This document shows positions 43,045 through 52,285 of a stretch of DNA of 64,000 nt, one piece after another (position 1 is the first letter of the stretch; the number at the start of each line of letters is the position of its first letter). The DNA comes from CAVYGN01 sp963796325. Lineage in GTDB: Bacteria; Spirochaetota; Brevinematia; Brevinematales; JAOACQ01. The translations under genes were made by a program, and so were the position numbers. Location: contig CAWCLF010000003.1 in assembly GCA_963796325.1 (NCBI GenBank), positions 62,001-126,000 of the forward strand, read 5' to 3'. The notes beneath the pieces were generated by a model. That model saw nothing but the letters and a program-made list of their open reading frames with translations, was not told the origin of the DNA and ran no database searches.

Positions 43045-44280
43045 TCAGTCAATATTTATGGTCGCCAGCGGAGTCGTCGAATCCGTAAGTCCGTACTGGT
43101 TGTACGCCACGTTAGTGACCGATCCCGTAGGACTCGGCGACAGCCCGACGGTAACGGCAATCGAATTAAACCCTGTCACTCCGTTCGCCGCGATATTCGC
43201 TACGATCTGCCAGGCATAGATGTTCGCGCCAAGACCGGCTCCGGCGTAGGAAATACCGTTGTATGACCCTCCCACGGCCTGGATGATCGCCTGCATGATA
43301 AGGTTCTGATACTGCGTTTCCCACGCGGTAAGAACCGATCCGGTCAACCCTGTGACTATATTCACATTGACATAAATATTTACAGGCGTGGGGGTGTCGT
43401 AATTATAAGTTTTGCTCTGCCCGTTGTTATCGGGAAATGTAATGGACTGCGCGCCGGACGAGGCGATACCGGCCGGAGAATACATCAGGAAGGCGTTGAA
43501 TACCGCCAACTGGTTTGCGCTGTCGACGCCTTCGATGATCGCGTTATATGAATGGGGCGGATGATTGTTCGAATCCGGAGCGTCGCCCGTGTTTTCGCTG
43601 ACTCTGGCTGAGATAATCCCCTCAATCTGCTGCAGGACGGCCTGCAGGGCTGAGACGCTTGAGCCTCCGAACGCGGCACCCTGCTTATACCTGAGCCTTA
43701 GCGCTGAATCGGATTCAATGGCCGCTCCTCCGATGGCCTGGGACGGATTATTGATGCCGGTAACGCCCGGAATGGGTGTCACGATCTGGTTTATGCTGTT
43801 CGTCGCCACATTCCCGGCAGGCCCGGCCACGACCGCTCTGAAAGTCAGGGAAACATTCGAACCCGAGATCGTGCCTGACGACTCGTTCACAAACTGGACG
43901 CCCTGGGCGGTCTGGACTATGAGGGAGCCGACGGTAATTACGACCCCGTTATTACCGGTAACGATTATCGTGACTATCGCCTGCAGGGCAACCTCCCGTA
44001 CAAGTCCCTTGAAAGCCACGAGCCGGTCGAGCTCGGGACCGACGGCGTTATCAATGCTGAATGAGTAATATGCCGCCTCCACTTCTTCCCATACCTCGTA
44101 GATTGCGTTCGAGGCTATCCCGATAATAATTCCTATGGGATCTTCCGGACCGATGGCCACGTCCGCCCCGAATCCCGTGGGTGCCGGGGCCTGGAATGAA
44201 GATTCAAGATCGGCCTGGATCTGTGCCTGCGGCTTGAGTATGAACCCGGAGTTCTGGGCTCCGTACTGCGTGCCTGCCAT
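43045..44280 (-). CDS. baseplate J-like protein
   Basis: A 411-residue wedge protein of contractile tails (P2 J/Mu gp47 family). Motifs seen: AIGPEDPIGIIIGIASNAIYEVWEEVE in the N-terminal quarter, a central AGNVATNSINQIVTPIPGVTG, and SDSALRLRYKQGAAFGG. It follows the gp25-like gene by 9 bases. This is the strongest single marker of a contractile tail, with the sheath. Confidence 0.9.
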   Translation of the reverse strand: MAGTQYGAQNSGFILKPQAQIQADLESSFQAPAPTGFGADVAIGPEDPIGIIIGIASNAIYEVWEEVEAAYYSFSIDNAVGPELDRLVAFKGLVREVALQAIVTIIVTGNNGVVITVGSLIVQTAQGVQFVNESSGTISGSNVSLTFRAVVAGPAGNVATNSINQIVTPIPGVTGINNPSQAIGGAAIESDSALRLRYKQGAAFGGSSVSALQAVLQQIEGIISARVSENTGDAPDSNNHPPHSYNAIIEGVDSANQLAVFNAFLMYSPAGIASSGAQSITFPDNNGQSKTYNYDTPTPVNIYVNVNIVTGLTGSVLTAWETQYQNLIMQAIIQAVGGSYNGISYAGAGLGANIYAWQIVANIAANGVTGFNSIAVTVGLSPSPTGSVTNVAYNQYGLTDSTTPLATINID

Positions 44281-44289
44281 GCTTTTCTC

Positions 44290-44625
44290 CTATATAGGGA
44301 CTGTTAGGGTCGTTCCGTCAATCGTTAACCCAACCGAGACAACCCTTCCGGCATCGTCAAAATTCACGGTTATATCGGTTATATTCGTTACTATCCCATC
44401 AGCAAGAATCCTGGTCTGGATAATCTGAGCGATCTGTTTGCCGCTCAGCCCCGACCCGAGGATATTATTCCAGTCGATGCCATCCGCTGGATCATTTATC
44501 CAGTCTCCCAGCTGCAACTTTATGACATTCTGGAGGTGGTCCATAACGGCGTTCATGCCTGTATCGATGACCGGGGTTCCGTTCTCCAGGACAATATCTC
44601 CATTGGCTACCTGTAAAGTTGTCAT
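44290..44625 (-). CDS. gp25/Mu gp46-like baseplate protein
   Basis: A 111-residue protein with the pattern of lysozyme-like wedge gp25: QLGDWINDPADGIDWNNIL near the middle and a beta-rich end. It assembles with J at the baseplate. SD GAGG at suitable spacing. Confidence 0.75.
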   Translation of the reverse strand: MTTLQVANGDIVLENGTPVIDTGMNAVMDHLQNVIKLQLGDWINDPADGIDWNNILGSGLSGKQIAQIIQTRILADGIVTNITDITVNFDDAGRVVSVGLTIDGTTLTVPI

Positions 44626-44641
44626 TCATTCCTCTTTAATA

Positions 44642-44673
44642 GGCGGGGGAGGCCTTCCGGCGCGCTCCCCGCC
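44642..44673 (-). repeat. GC-rich inverted repeat between small phage genes
   Basis: GGCGGGGGA pairs imperfectly with TCCCCGCC. No long T run follows, so termination is uncertain. It may modulate the mRNA downstream of the 82-residue gene. Confidence 0.4.
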
Positions 44674-44688
44674 CGTGATAATATGGGT

Positions 44689-44937
44689 TCAAGACAAACT
44701 TCCTATTCCCGGCGCAGTCGTCGCTCCCGTTCCAGTTCCCGTGTTCACCTGAACGGCGACCCCCGCCGGGACCGTAACGACCGCGGTTTTAATCTGTGCG
44801 TCTATCGCCGCCGCAAGCTGCTGTGCGATATAATTTATCGCATCCTCCTGAGCCTGCCCCGTCTTACCGTTGTATGTTTTCACTGTATCAAAAATTGTTT
44901 TAATTGCGCTCTGTAATGTCGAGTCTACCAATGCCAT
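44689..44937 (-). CDS. small phage protein, function unknown
   Basis: An 82-residue protein: helical N-terminal two thirds (LQSAIKTIFDTVK, AQEDAINYIAQQLAAAIDAQI) and a low-complexity Gly/Thr end (VNTGTGTGATTAPG). It lies between the spike and the gp25-like genes, so it is probably a baseplate or spike-tip component. No family recognised. Confidence 0.6.
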   Translation of the reverse strand: MALVDSTLQSAIKTIFDTVKTYNGKTGQAQEDAINYIAQQLAAAIDAQIKTAVVTVPAGVAVQVNTGTGTGATTAPGIGSLS

Positions 44938-44959
44938 AAATTCCCCTTAAAACCGCGTT

Positions 44960-45565
44960 TTATTGAGGTTCCTGTGTTCCCGACGGCCCGTTCGGAGTCG
45001 GGTGAATATGTAAAATAAAATCATAATTTGTTCCGTTTTCATTTACCGCCATGCCGGAGGCGGAAAATGTTATAGTTGTCGTTCCGAAGATCATTTTTAT
45101 TCCGCTCGCAGTAAACTGCATATATGAATTCCCGGTTTTCTCCCCGATCAGGAGACCTGCCTTTGAGAATTCAGCCGGCGGAGTCCAGCCTGTCGGCGCG
45201 ATGCCTCCGGTAACGCTTGCGTTTGTCGGGTTGAAAGGTAGCGAATCGTCGCGGCCGTTATTTCCCTGCAGGGGTTCGATGTTGTCATACTTGTAAAATT
45301 TCACGCTCACCAGGTCGCCCGACTGATAATCAGGGCGGATGTAGAACCCTCCGGCAAATATGAATTCGACCGGGATCCCGCCGATGATTCCGAACGGAGT
45401 GACCGAGCCGTCCTGATTAACGCATCCCATAAGCGGCTGAACATCGGCCCGCATGGCCTGATGATCGAAATTGACTATCCGGCAGATCATCGATCCATAT
45501 ACCTTGAGGAGCTTCCTGTCGATCATCCTGTTGATCGTATTTACCGTTTTCCTCTGATCGCTCAT
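44960..45565 (-). CDS. baseplate spike protein (Gp138/Mu gp45-like)
   Basis: A 201-residue protein with an OB-like N-terminal domain (about 20-120; MICRIVNFDHQAMRADVQPL) and a beta-rich shaft (TASGIKMIFGTTTITFSASG) that would form a trimeric membrane-piercing spike, ending in a His-containing tip (LHIHPTPNGPS). Start overlaps the hub gene by 4 bases. Confidence 0.75.
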   Translation of the reverse strand: MSDQRKTVNTINRMIDRKLLKVYGSMICRIVNFDHQAMRADVQPLMGCVNQDGSVTPFGIIGGIPVEFIFAGGFYIRPDYQSGDLVSVKFYKYDNIEPLQGNNGRDDSLPFNPTNASVTGGIAPTGWTPPAEFSKAGLLIGEKTGNSYMQFTASGIKMIFGTTTITFSASGMAVNENGTNYDFILHIHPTPNGPSGTQEPQ

Positions 45566-46506
45566 ACCGCAGCCTCTATGTCGTATTCACTGAAAGCGTC
45601 GTCTTTCGTGGCGAACACCTTTTTAGCGTTCCTGACTATTCCGAGGATCGTATTCGTCTTTGTACCCGTATAATCCCTGACCGGGAACTGGACGATATCG
45701 TTAAGGTTCAAATTGGGAAGGAATATAGTCCTGATCGAATATCCGAGGACAGGAATTACGTTATTTTTAGAATCGTACCTTTCGAAGTCTTTTATCTCCG
45801 GGACATCGAGAAGGCCGTTTGTATAATCCAGAACGAAAGCGTTCGACTTTGACAGAACTTTTGCATTGGCGTTCTGCTGCGAGGCCGGATAGATATAAAT
45901 GCATCCGTTATCAAGGAATACGAAGGAGTCGGAGAATCTGGCCAGTTCGATCAGGACGTCATAAAGGCTTTCGCCGTTTATATTCTTACCGTTGTATAAC
46001 CTGTCGTTCCCAAGCTTTATATATGCCGCAGCCACTGATGTACCGGCCATGCCCAGCGCCTGATTTATTATTACGCTGACCCTGACCTGTCCCTTGAGGG
46101 ACAAGCCCTTGATGATCTGGCTTTTATACGCCTGGGCCCCGTCGACGGTCAGTTCGAGAATCCTGTCGATGTCGTCCTTGTTTACCCGCCATCTCCAGAT
46201 ATTTCCCACGCAGACGGGCACAAGCGGATCGTCCCCATAACCAGCCTGGATGGTAATGGATGGATACGACGCGGTAACATAGATTCCCCTGTTTATCGTG
46301 GGGTCGATGATATAGGATGTCTGGCCCTTATTAACAGCCTGGCATGCCGCGATAGTCTCGGGAGCCGGGTTATACAGGTGCAGGGTAGTATGGTTGCCGC
46401 CGTTCCACTGCTGAACGATCGTGAAATCGCAGTCCATGGGCGGACAGGGAAGGGCCCGGTTTTGAATGGTAATAAGAGCTTTTCGAATAAATCTGTTGCC
46501 CATCAT
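45562..46506 (-). CDS. baseplate hub-like tail protein
   Basis: A 314-residue protein with features of phage hub proteins (XkdQ/gpD type): beta-rich N-terminus, SVIINQALGMAGTS in the middle, and a C-terminal OB-like stretch (NDIVQFPVRDYTGTKTNTILG). It lies between the plug-like and spike genes, where hubs are expected. Starts overlap both neighbours by 4 bases. Confidence 0.7.
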   Translation of the reverse strand: MMGNRFIRKALITIQNRALPCPPMDCDFTIVQQWNGGNHTTLHLYNPAPETIAACQAVNKGQTSYIIDPTINRGIYVTASYPSITIQAGYGDDPLVPVCVGNIWRWRVNKDDIDRILELTVDGAQAYKSQIIKGLSLKGQVRVSVIINQALGMAGTSVAAAYIKLGNDRLYNGKNINGESLYDVLIELARFSDSFVFLDNGCIYIYPASQQNANAKVLSKSNAFVLDYTNGLLDVPEIKDFERYDSKNNVIPVLGYSIRTIFLPNLNLNDIVQFPVRDYTGTKTNTILGIVRNAKKVFATKDDAFSEYDIEAAV

Positions 46507-46832
46507 AAGACCACCAGCGACAGACTGTCGAAAGATTCCGCGTTGCAGACCGTTTCAACACCATTGAAGTCAATGGGGATGATCCGGTTCGTGATATTCA
46601 GGATATTGTGCCCGGCCGCCAGCGCATCGGCACCGTAAACGAGCTTCCCGACGTATAGGATATCGCCCGTATTGTCGTCTATCACGGTTATGGTATAATA
46701 GTCGTAAAGCTTATTATACTGAAACAGGTATCTGTATAAATTACCGTTTCCGTCAAGGTCAAGAACCATAGAAACCGGGATCTGCTCTGCCTTGATCTGG
46801 ATGCAGTTGTAACTGTATGTGTCAGCCATCAT
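46503..46832 (-). CDS. baseplate plug-like protein
   Basis: A 109-residue beta-rich protein (YLFQYNKLYDYYTITVIDD, ADALAAGHNILNITNRIIPID) similar in size and position to the OB-fold plug proteins of contractile-tail phages. Start at the ATG overlapping the stop of the Dit-like gene (TGATG); a TTG one codon earlier was not used. Confidence 0.65.
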   Translation of the reverse strand: MMADTYSYNCIQIKAEQIPVSMVLDLDGNGNLYRYLFQYNKLYDYYTITVIDDNTGDILYVGKLVYGADALAAGHNILNITNRIIPIDFNGVETVCNAESFDSLSLVVL

Positions 46833-47404
46833 CAACCCCCGATCGCATTAAGAAGAGACGTGTTCTGCTGGGCATTGATATTTTGCTGGATCATGGGCTG
46901 GTAACCCTGGTAATTGACCCCCTGGGCGGCTGCGAGAGACGATACGACAGAGATCTGCCGGAAGGATATCTCAAGAAGCTTCCCGTTGCCGTCCCCCGGG
47001 CTCCTGTTCTCATGAATATCCTTGATGATCAGATTTAAAATGTGTTCCTCGTCCGTAATGAGAGTCAGGGGGAATGTTTTATTATTCAGCCAGGCCTGAA
47101 GCTGGTTAAACCTCTGTTTTATCGACTGGGAATTCAGGGCGTTCAGTCCAGGGAGACCGGCAAGTATTCCGAGGTAATTCGTATCGGACAGGAGCACTGA
47201 GTAAGCCATTTCGGTCGGCATCGTCTTTGCGTTGTCTGAAATATCCGCGCCGTTTTCAATGGCATGCTCGGATATCTGGTTTGTGAAATTCCTGGTAAAC
47301 GATTTTGACACGTCACAAAGGACGGAATTCGTCCCGTCGGTGATCGAAGCCCTGACTATGCTGCCGGTGACAGCCTGTGAAATGGTGTCGATAAGGCTGA
47401 ACAT
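46832..47404 (-). CDS. Dit-like tail protein
   Basis: A 190-residue protein between tape measure and hub. The N-terminal half has a Dit-like beta sandwich pattern (KSFTRNFTNQISEHAIENGA) that links tube and baseplate. The last 45 residues are Gln/Asn-rich and probably flexible. Confidence 0.65.
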   Translation of the reverse strand: MFSLIDTISQAVTGSIVRASITDGTNSVLCDVSKSFTRNFTNQISEHAIENGADISDNAKTMPTEMAYSVLLSDTNYLGILAGLPGLNALNSQSIKQRFNQLQAWLNNKTFPLTLITDEEHILNLIIKDIHENRSPGDGNGKLLEISFRQISVVSSLAAAQGVNYQGYQPMIQQNINAQQNTSLLNAIGG

Positions 47405-49000
47405 TTATACCCCCGCCACGGTCGCGACCTGGTTTCCGAAAAGCTCGTTCACCGCATCCCCGATGATCCTCTTTATTTCCCTCTTGGTTTCGTCCGGTGT
47501 TCCCTGCCCGATGTAGATATTCCCGAATGTCAGCTGAATCTTCCCGCCCCCCATCATTGAGAGCGGATTCCCTTTCGTCGCTATTAGACTGTCCTCGGGG
47601 TCCGTGTGGATAACGTCTCCGGTCTTGGTTATGATCGCGTCATGAATCTGCACTCCGACTCCGGCCGGAGGCCCCCCAACGACAGTGGTTTTGTTTTTCC
47701 CGCCCATAATCCCGGCGAAGAAGCCGCCGATCTTTTCGAATATCTTGAACCTTTTTTCCAGTTCGATGATCGCGATAATGATCAGACCGATAGGCCCCAG
47801 AATAAGGAGAAAATATTCACCCCATTTCTTCGCAAAATCTATGATTCCCTTGATAAGATGTTTGAAGGCTTCCGGGATGGTAACTTTGAAAAAAACGATT
47901 ATCTTGCTCCAGTTCCTGATAATGAGGAATGCAAGAGCCGCAAAGGCGACGACCGCCAGACCTACCGGACCGAAAGCGAACGTCATCACAGCGCCTAAAA
48001 TCAGGAACATGGGAATTAAATGAGTCTGGATATAGCTCACTATCTTTTGCCAGTTCTTGTAGATCAGCACCCCTATGGCAATGGCCGCGGCTATGCCGAC
48101 CACTATGGCTAAAACGGGCCATAACGCGGCCCCGAGTGCGGCTCCGAAGGATACCAATGTCGGTATTATTCCTATGGCGACGACACCGAATAAAATAAAA
48201 ACGGCTATGAGGGTTTTGACGGGTCCGGGGAGCGCGTTAAACCGGTCGATAAGCCATTTGAAACCCTTTATTAGCGGAAGGAGCCCCAGTACGACCTTCC
48301 CGACGGTTTCCTTAAACTCTTCCATGGTGTTGTTCAGCTGCGCGAGTTGTCCTTCGTCTCCTTTCGTCGCTTCCTGTTCGGCCTGCCAGCCGAGACGCAT
48401 CTGCTTTTGCAGATATGCTGTTTTCATCTGAATCGTCGGCATACGACGTAAAGCCGGGATATACCGTTCAAGTTCCATCCAGTTTCCCTGATACGCTTTG
48501 GTGATCATTCTCATGGCCTCAGCCTGGTCCATCCCGTTTGTTTTATAAAGCCTGGAAAGGCCGATAGCTTCTTTCGTGACTGAATTGGCGTATTTATAAG
48601 GGATACCCATCGCCATGGCGGAAGCCATGAGGCTCTTGATCGTTTCCTTGTTGACGGTCGATATATTCTGGATTGCTTCGGCGCTCTTGTTCAGCTGTTC
48701 GAGGTGCTCGGCGGAAAACGCGTTTACATTTTTCAGGGTCGTAGTAAGAGCCTCGGTGTTCTCCTCATCCCTGAGCGCGGCTTCTCCGAATTTCTTGAAA
48801 GATTCGAACATTTCGAGGCCGCCTGCGACGACCGAAGGCCAGTGCTTGTCGAACTGCTCCTGGAAGCCTTTTATGCCTTCGACCATCTTACCAGTACTTG
48901 CTTTGATTTTGCCAAAGGACTTATTCACATTTTTCAAGACTCCGGATGCGAGATCTTTTATCTTCAGTTCGGCGAATAATTCCCTTATCGGTTCTGCCAC
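47405..49000 (-). CDS. tail tape measure protein
   Basis: A 531-residue helical protein that sets tail length and occupies the tube lumen. The N-terminal 240 residues are helical, with the tape measure repeat ANSVTKEAIGLSRLYKTNGM. The middle (about 245-400) holds several strongly hydrophobic segments (LIAVFILFGVVAIGIIPTLV). Short compared with typical tape measures, which predicts a short tail. The GTG at 49000 directly follows the stop of the chaperone extension and has AGGGGG upstream. Confidence 0.85.
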   Translation of the reverse strand: MAEPIRELFAELKIKDLASGVLKNVNKSFGKIKASTGKMVEGIKGFQEQFDKHWPSVVAGGLEMFESFKKFGEAALRDEENTEALTTTLKNVNAFSAEHLEQLNKSAEAIQNISTVNKETIKSLMASAMAMGIPYKYANSVTKEAIGLSRLYKTNGMDQAEAMRMITKAYQGNWMELERYIPALRRMPTIQMKTAYLQKQMRLGWQAEQEATKGDEGQLAQLNNTMEEFKETVGKVVLGLLPLIKGFKWLIDRFNALPGPVKTLIAVFILFGVVAIGIIPTLVSFGAALGAALWPVLAIVVGIAAAIAIGVLIYKNWQKIVSYIQTHLIPMFLILGAVMTFAFGPVGLAVVAFAALAFLIIRNWSKIIVFFKVTIPEAFKHLIKGIIDFAKKWGEYFLLILGPIGLIIIAIIELEKRFKIFEKIGGFFAGIMGGKNKTTVVGGPPAGVGVQIHDAIITKTGDVIHTDPEDSLIATKGNPLSMMGGGKIQLTFGNIYIGQGTPDETKREIKRIIGDAVNELFGNQVATVAGV

Positions 49001-49213
49001 TTACTTCCCCCTGAATGCCGTTGCCACTGCGGAAGCTATTATGTTTTTAAGCCGGGGAGCCTCCCTTTTGTTATGCTCGTTCATTGCCAGATTGAGCTCG
49101 TTAATTTCATTAAAGGAAAGCCTCTCCCATGTTTTGTAATCGACTATCCCGGCGCAAAGCGGCCGGTATAGGGCATAATACTTTTCTATGTTCCGCTTTT
49201 GTTCTGTAGCGCT
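49001..49213 (-). CDS. frameshift extension of the tail chaperone (GT-type C-terminal part)
   Basis: A 70-residue frame without its own start, open from the A9 slippery run at 49213-49221 to the TAA at 49001-49003 and ending one base before the tape measure start. A -1 slip in CCT AAA AAA AAA would join it to residues 1-104 of the 49186-49524 gene and give a 174-residue protein. Residues such as YYALYRPLCAG and WERLSFNEINELNLAM read as a real helical protein. This is the G/GT arrangement of phage tail chaperones. Confidence 0.85.
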   Translation of the reverse strand, partial: SATEQKRNIEKYYALYRPLCAGIVDYKTWERLSFNEINELNLAMNEHNKREAPRLKNIIASAVATAFRGK

Positions 49214-49524
49214 TTTTTTTTAGGCTCTTCAAGGACTTTCCAGCGGTTTTTCTTGTCTTTCAATACTGTGCCGTTGAGAACAAAATCCACCAGAATGTCG
49301 CGCCAGATATTGGCGGCGTCTATGTCGTCCCCGAGAGAGTCAAGATCGAGTTTAGTGCCTTCTTCCGGGAAGACACAATTTTCAAACCCTTCCTCGAGTA
49401 TTTTGAGCATATTGACCGTGCCCATGTTACCTACGGCTTCCTGCTGCATTTCGAGGGCCCATTTAGCTCCCGGGTGTTGCAGGAGAAATGACTTCCCTTT
49501 AACTTCTATTCGAATCTGTTTCAT
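49186..49524 (-). CDS. tail assembly chaperone (G-type)
   Basis: A 112-residue protein that binds and protects the tape measure during tail assembly. It lies between tube and tape measure. Near its end (EEPKKK) it has an A9 run where a -1 frameshift would create a longer form with the 70-residue extension. Ribosome site GGAGG. Confidence 0.8.
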   Translation of the reverse strand: MKQIRIEVKGKSFLLQHPGAKWALEMQQEAVGNMGTVNMLKILEEGFENCVFPEEGTKLDLDSLGDDIDAANIWRDILVDFVLNGTVLKDKKNRWKVLEEPKKKALQNKSGT

Positions 49525-49550
49525 ATTGCCTCCATATAATCACTATTCTA

Positions 49551-49964
49551 TCAGGCTTCGGCGGTGATCATGTTTCCACATGCGATTATCCATTCCCTAG
49601 ACTTTTCATCAGCTTCATAGGTCGCTTTCGGCCTGTTTTTGATCCTGGCTATATCGCAGGTCATCGTGAATGGATTTCCGGACCTGTTCGTAAACAGGAT
49701 AGCAAAGGACACCTTCGACTTCCGGATGAGGTCGAGGGTCGTGTTATACGGGCTCGTCTGTTTCAGGTGAAACGTTAGTTTACCGGAAATATTGGCGTTT
49801 TCGGTAAAGGAATGCTCGCCCATTATTCCGACATGCTCCTTGACGTCGTCCTCGTCGGTAAACACTATCTCGATCGCCTCGTCGGAAAACCCGCTTATTG
49901 AAACTCCGTTTATGGTCAAAGTGCTTTGCTTCGGGTCATAGGTATTAAAAACCGTTGCTGGCAT
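49551..49964 (-). CDS. tail tube protein (DUF3277-like)
   Basis: A 137-residue beta-rich protein (STLTINGVSISGFSDEAIEI, ISGKLTFHLKQTSPYNTTLD) directly after the sheath gene, where the tail tube is encoded. It would stack as hexameric rings inside the sheath. SD AAGGAGG. Confidence 0.78.
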   Translation of the reverse strand: MPATVFNTYDPKQSTLTINGVSISGFSDEAIEIVFTDEDDVKEHVGIMGEHSFTENANISGKLTFHLKQTSPYNTTLDLIRKSKVSFAILFTNRSGNPFTMTCDIARIKNRPKATYEADEKSREWIIACGNMITAEA

Positions 49965-49976
49965 CTTATTCCTCCT

Positions 49977-51374
49977 TTATTCGACTATTGATATCGTTAT
50001 CGAAACTCCATGTACCGCTCCGGAACCCTGGACAGTCGCCGTGATCCCCGAGAGAAGCCTGTTCAACTCGTCGTTTGCATTGACCTCGTCGGGAGCTGGC
50101 ATGCCGATCTGGTACATGAAATCGCCAAGGTCCGACTTTTCAAGGTCGGCCTGAGTCGAAGGTATTTTGATTGTTCCAAGTTTTCCGAACTGAGTGAACA
50201 CCGTCCTCATCGCGCTTTCGATCAGTCCAAATCCCTTTCCGTCGAAGGGGACAGCTTCATTGTTCAGGAGCACCCCGAGAATGGCGATCTGGAGCTGGCT
50301 CTGCAGATAATCGATGAAGTAATTGGTGTCGATGAATCCGCCGTCTTCGCACTTTCCGGGATAGGTGTAATCGATCCCGTTCTGCTGCTGTATCCAGTTC
50401 AGTTTATTTGTAAGCATCTGATTTAATTGTGTCGTGGAATAATTCGAGTTTATGCATCCGGCAAGCACTTTGAAGGCCCAAGTGAGGTAACCTTCCGGAA
50501 GCTTCCGGCCGAACCATGCGGCGTCGGTGTACTCCTCAGTCCCTGCGACCGCCGAGAGGATGGTAGCGCCGTACCCGATGATGGCGTTGATTTCGGCTAT
50601 AAGGCCGGACGCAGCTCCGTCCTGAATGATAACCGCTGACGATCTGCCGGTGGTTGATGAGGTTATGGTTATGTTTCCGAAGGCGTCGATTACGCAGGTC
50701 TGGGTTTCGCTGGTCGCTACCTGTAGGGCTATCTGGATTTTCCCTGCGATTACTGCCCAGGAATCAGTCACAGCTATGGTAATAGCCAGAGAATGGTTCG
50801 TACCGCCGTCGATCTGGACCTGAAGATCATAGGTTCCCACGGGAATCGCCGGAACCGCGGAGCCGACAAACGGAGTGGGGCCGGAGGAGATCGACTGGTA
50901 TCCTGCCGTCTGGAGATGGTCGCAGTTGATCCAGGCCACCCTGCCCCTTGCTCCAGATTGGCTTGCACTATTGAGCCTGCCGATGAATACTCCCCATCCC
51001 CTCTGCTGAACCCAGTTTGCGGCGGCAGACTGATCGGTTGAAAGCGTCGAGGTGATCGAAACCCCCCAGAAGTCCGAAAACGCGGCGATAAGTGTTGAAA
51101 GAGCCGCATCGAAACCGATGCTCGATAACTTCCTGAATACCGCGACATCCGCGGGACAGGGGTTCTGCGAGAAATGAGCCCCAACCATCTTGTATTCAAG
51201 GTCGGTCGCGAGATATCCGGCGTTGAGCATATCGCTCTGCCATGAGGCCTTACCGAATATAGCAACAGGGATCGAGGTCGAACTTGATCCCTCGATTAAA
51301 AGCCTGAAAACCGGCGCGGTCTGGGCTGCGGCTGATAGTGATATAGTAATTCCGATTGGATTCAAAAAACTCAT
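49977..51374 (-). CDS. tail sheath protein (DUF3383-like) with an inserted domain
   Basis: A 465-residue contractile sheath protein. The N-terminal (about 1-170) and C-terminal (about 290-465) parts match the sheath core. A domain of about 85 residues lies between them (about 180-265: TYDLQVQIDGGTNHSLAITI, TDSWAVIAGKIQIALQ, FGNITITSSTTGRSSAVIIQD). The same type of domain is in the decoration protein. It is probably exposed on the outside of the particle. Confidence 0.85.
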   Translation of the reverse strand: MSFLNPIGITISLSAAAQTAPVFRLLIEGSSSTSIPVAIFGKASWQSDMLNAGYLATDLEYKMVGAHFSQNPCPADVAVFRKLSSIGFDAALSTLIAAFSDFWGVSITSTLSTDQSAAANWVQQRGWGVFIGRLNSASQSGARGRVAWINCDHLQTAGYQSISSGPTPFVGSAVPAIPVGTYDLQVQIDGGTNHSLAITIAVTDSWAVIAGKIQIALQVATSETQTCVIDAFGNITITSSTTGRSSAVIIQDGAASGLIAEINAIIGYGATILSAVAGTEEYTDAAWFGRKLPEGYLTWAFKVLAGCINSNYSTTQLNQMLTNKLNWIQQQNGIDYTYPGKCEDGGFIDTNYFIDYLQSQLQIAILGVLLNNEAVPFDGKGFGLIESAMRTVFTQFGKLGTIKIPSTQADLEKSDLGDFMYQIGMPAPDEVNANDELNRLLSGITATVQGSGAVHGVSITISIVE

Positions 51375-51386
51375 TGCACCCTCCCT

Positions 51387-51953
51387 TTAACTCTTTTGAG
51401 CGTTTACTGGAACCTGATCATTCCCCGGATTTATCGTTAATACTCCGCTTACCGATTGAATTGCGGGAGTTGTAATTTTGTAAGTATCCATAATATCAAT
51501 AAAGACATCGAAGCCGTACTGATATGCGAACTGGGCTTCAAGGAAAGCCGTCCTCTCCTGGACAGTTGTATTCATCACCCTGATGGTCGCATCCGGAAAA
51601 CTCATCCGCTTCATATACTGAAAAATCGACCTTGCCACGTTCAGGACCCCGTCGGCGTCTGCCCCTACCTTTCTGGACGTTACGTTTATGCTGATTGTAA
51701 AACGGTTTTCTTCCGAGTAATTCGCCACTGCATCCGGCAAGCCTGACGAAGGGTCTGCTTCTCCGGTATATTGAACGATATCTCCGAGCGGTCCGCAGGG
51801 ATTGTCGGTCAGGATGCAGTATGTCGCGTAAATGCCTTCTGCAGCTGAAAAGGGAATATCGTTTTTAGTGAATTCCTGCTTGTCGCTTATTATGGGAATC
51901 CCGGTAGCTGTCATCACCTGTGAGAATATGCCGTTGATGATATCCGTTATCAT
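51387..51953 (-). CDS. tail terminator/neck protein (LIC_12616-like)
   Basis: A 188-residue protein directly before the sheath in the transcription direction, the place of the tail terminator. It resembles the LIC_12616 neck protein family known in spirochaete phages (AEGIYATYCILTDNPCGPL, EENRFTISINVTS). Start overlaps the neighbouring gene by 4 bases. Confidence 0.7.
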   Translation of the reverse strand: MITDIINGIFSQVMTATGIPIISDKQEFTKNDIPFSAAEGIYATYCILTDNPCGPLGDIVQYTGEADPSSGLPDAVANYSEENRFTISINVTSRKVGADADGVLNVARSIFQYMKRMSFPDATIRVMNTTVQERTAFLEAQFAYQYGFDVFIDIMDTYKITTPAIQSVSGVLTINPGNDQVPVNAQKS

Positions 51954-52285
51954 TCTTCAAGCCTCTTGCAAAGGTATTCCGTAAATCCGCCGTCTTCCTC
52001 CCGGTCCATGATATCCTTTACCTCGTAGGTGTCACCGTTATAGACGAACTGGGAAAGTTTCGTCAGTGATGTCGTCCCTGCCTCATAGACTTTTACATCC
52101 TGGAGTGTGTAAAACCCTTCCGGAAGATATTTCAGCGTCTTGAAGTTGAAGGGGATCACCGCCAGACTGACATTGACCGACAAATAGGTCGGAATGATCT
52201 TTCCGTTTACAATTGAAGATCCCGACCTTATGTTCACACTGTAACTGACCAGTCTCTGAACTATGACCTCTTGCCCGAGATTCAT
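51950..52285 (-). CDS. predicted head closure protein
   Basis: A 111-residue beta-rich protein (VNVSLAVIPFNFKTLKYLPE, GDTYEVKDIMDREEDGGF) in the neck gene group. The position fits a head-closure or stopper protein. Overlaps both neighbours by 4 bases. Family call by position only. Confidence 0.55.
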   Translation of the reverse strand: MNLGQEVIVQRLVSYSVNIRSGSSIVNGKIIPTYLSVNVSLAVIPFNFKTLKYLPEGFYTLQDVKVYEAGTTSLTKLSQFVYNGDTYEVKDIMDREEDGGFTEYLCKRLEE

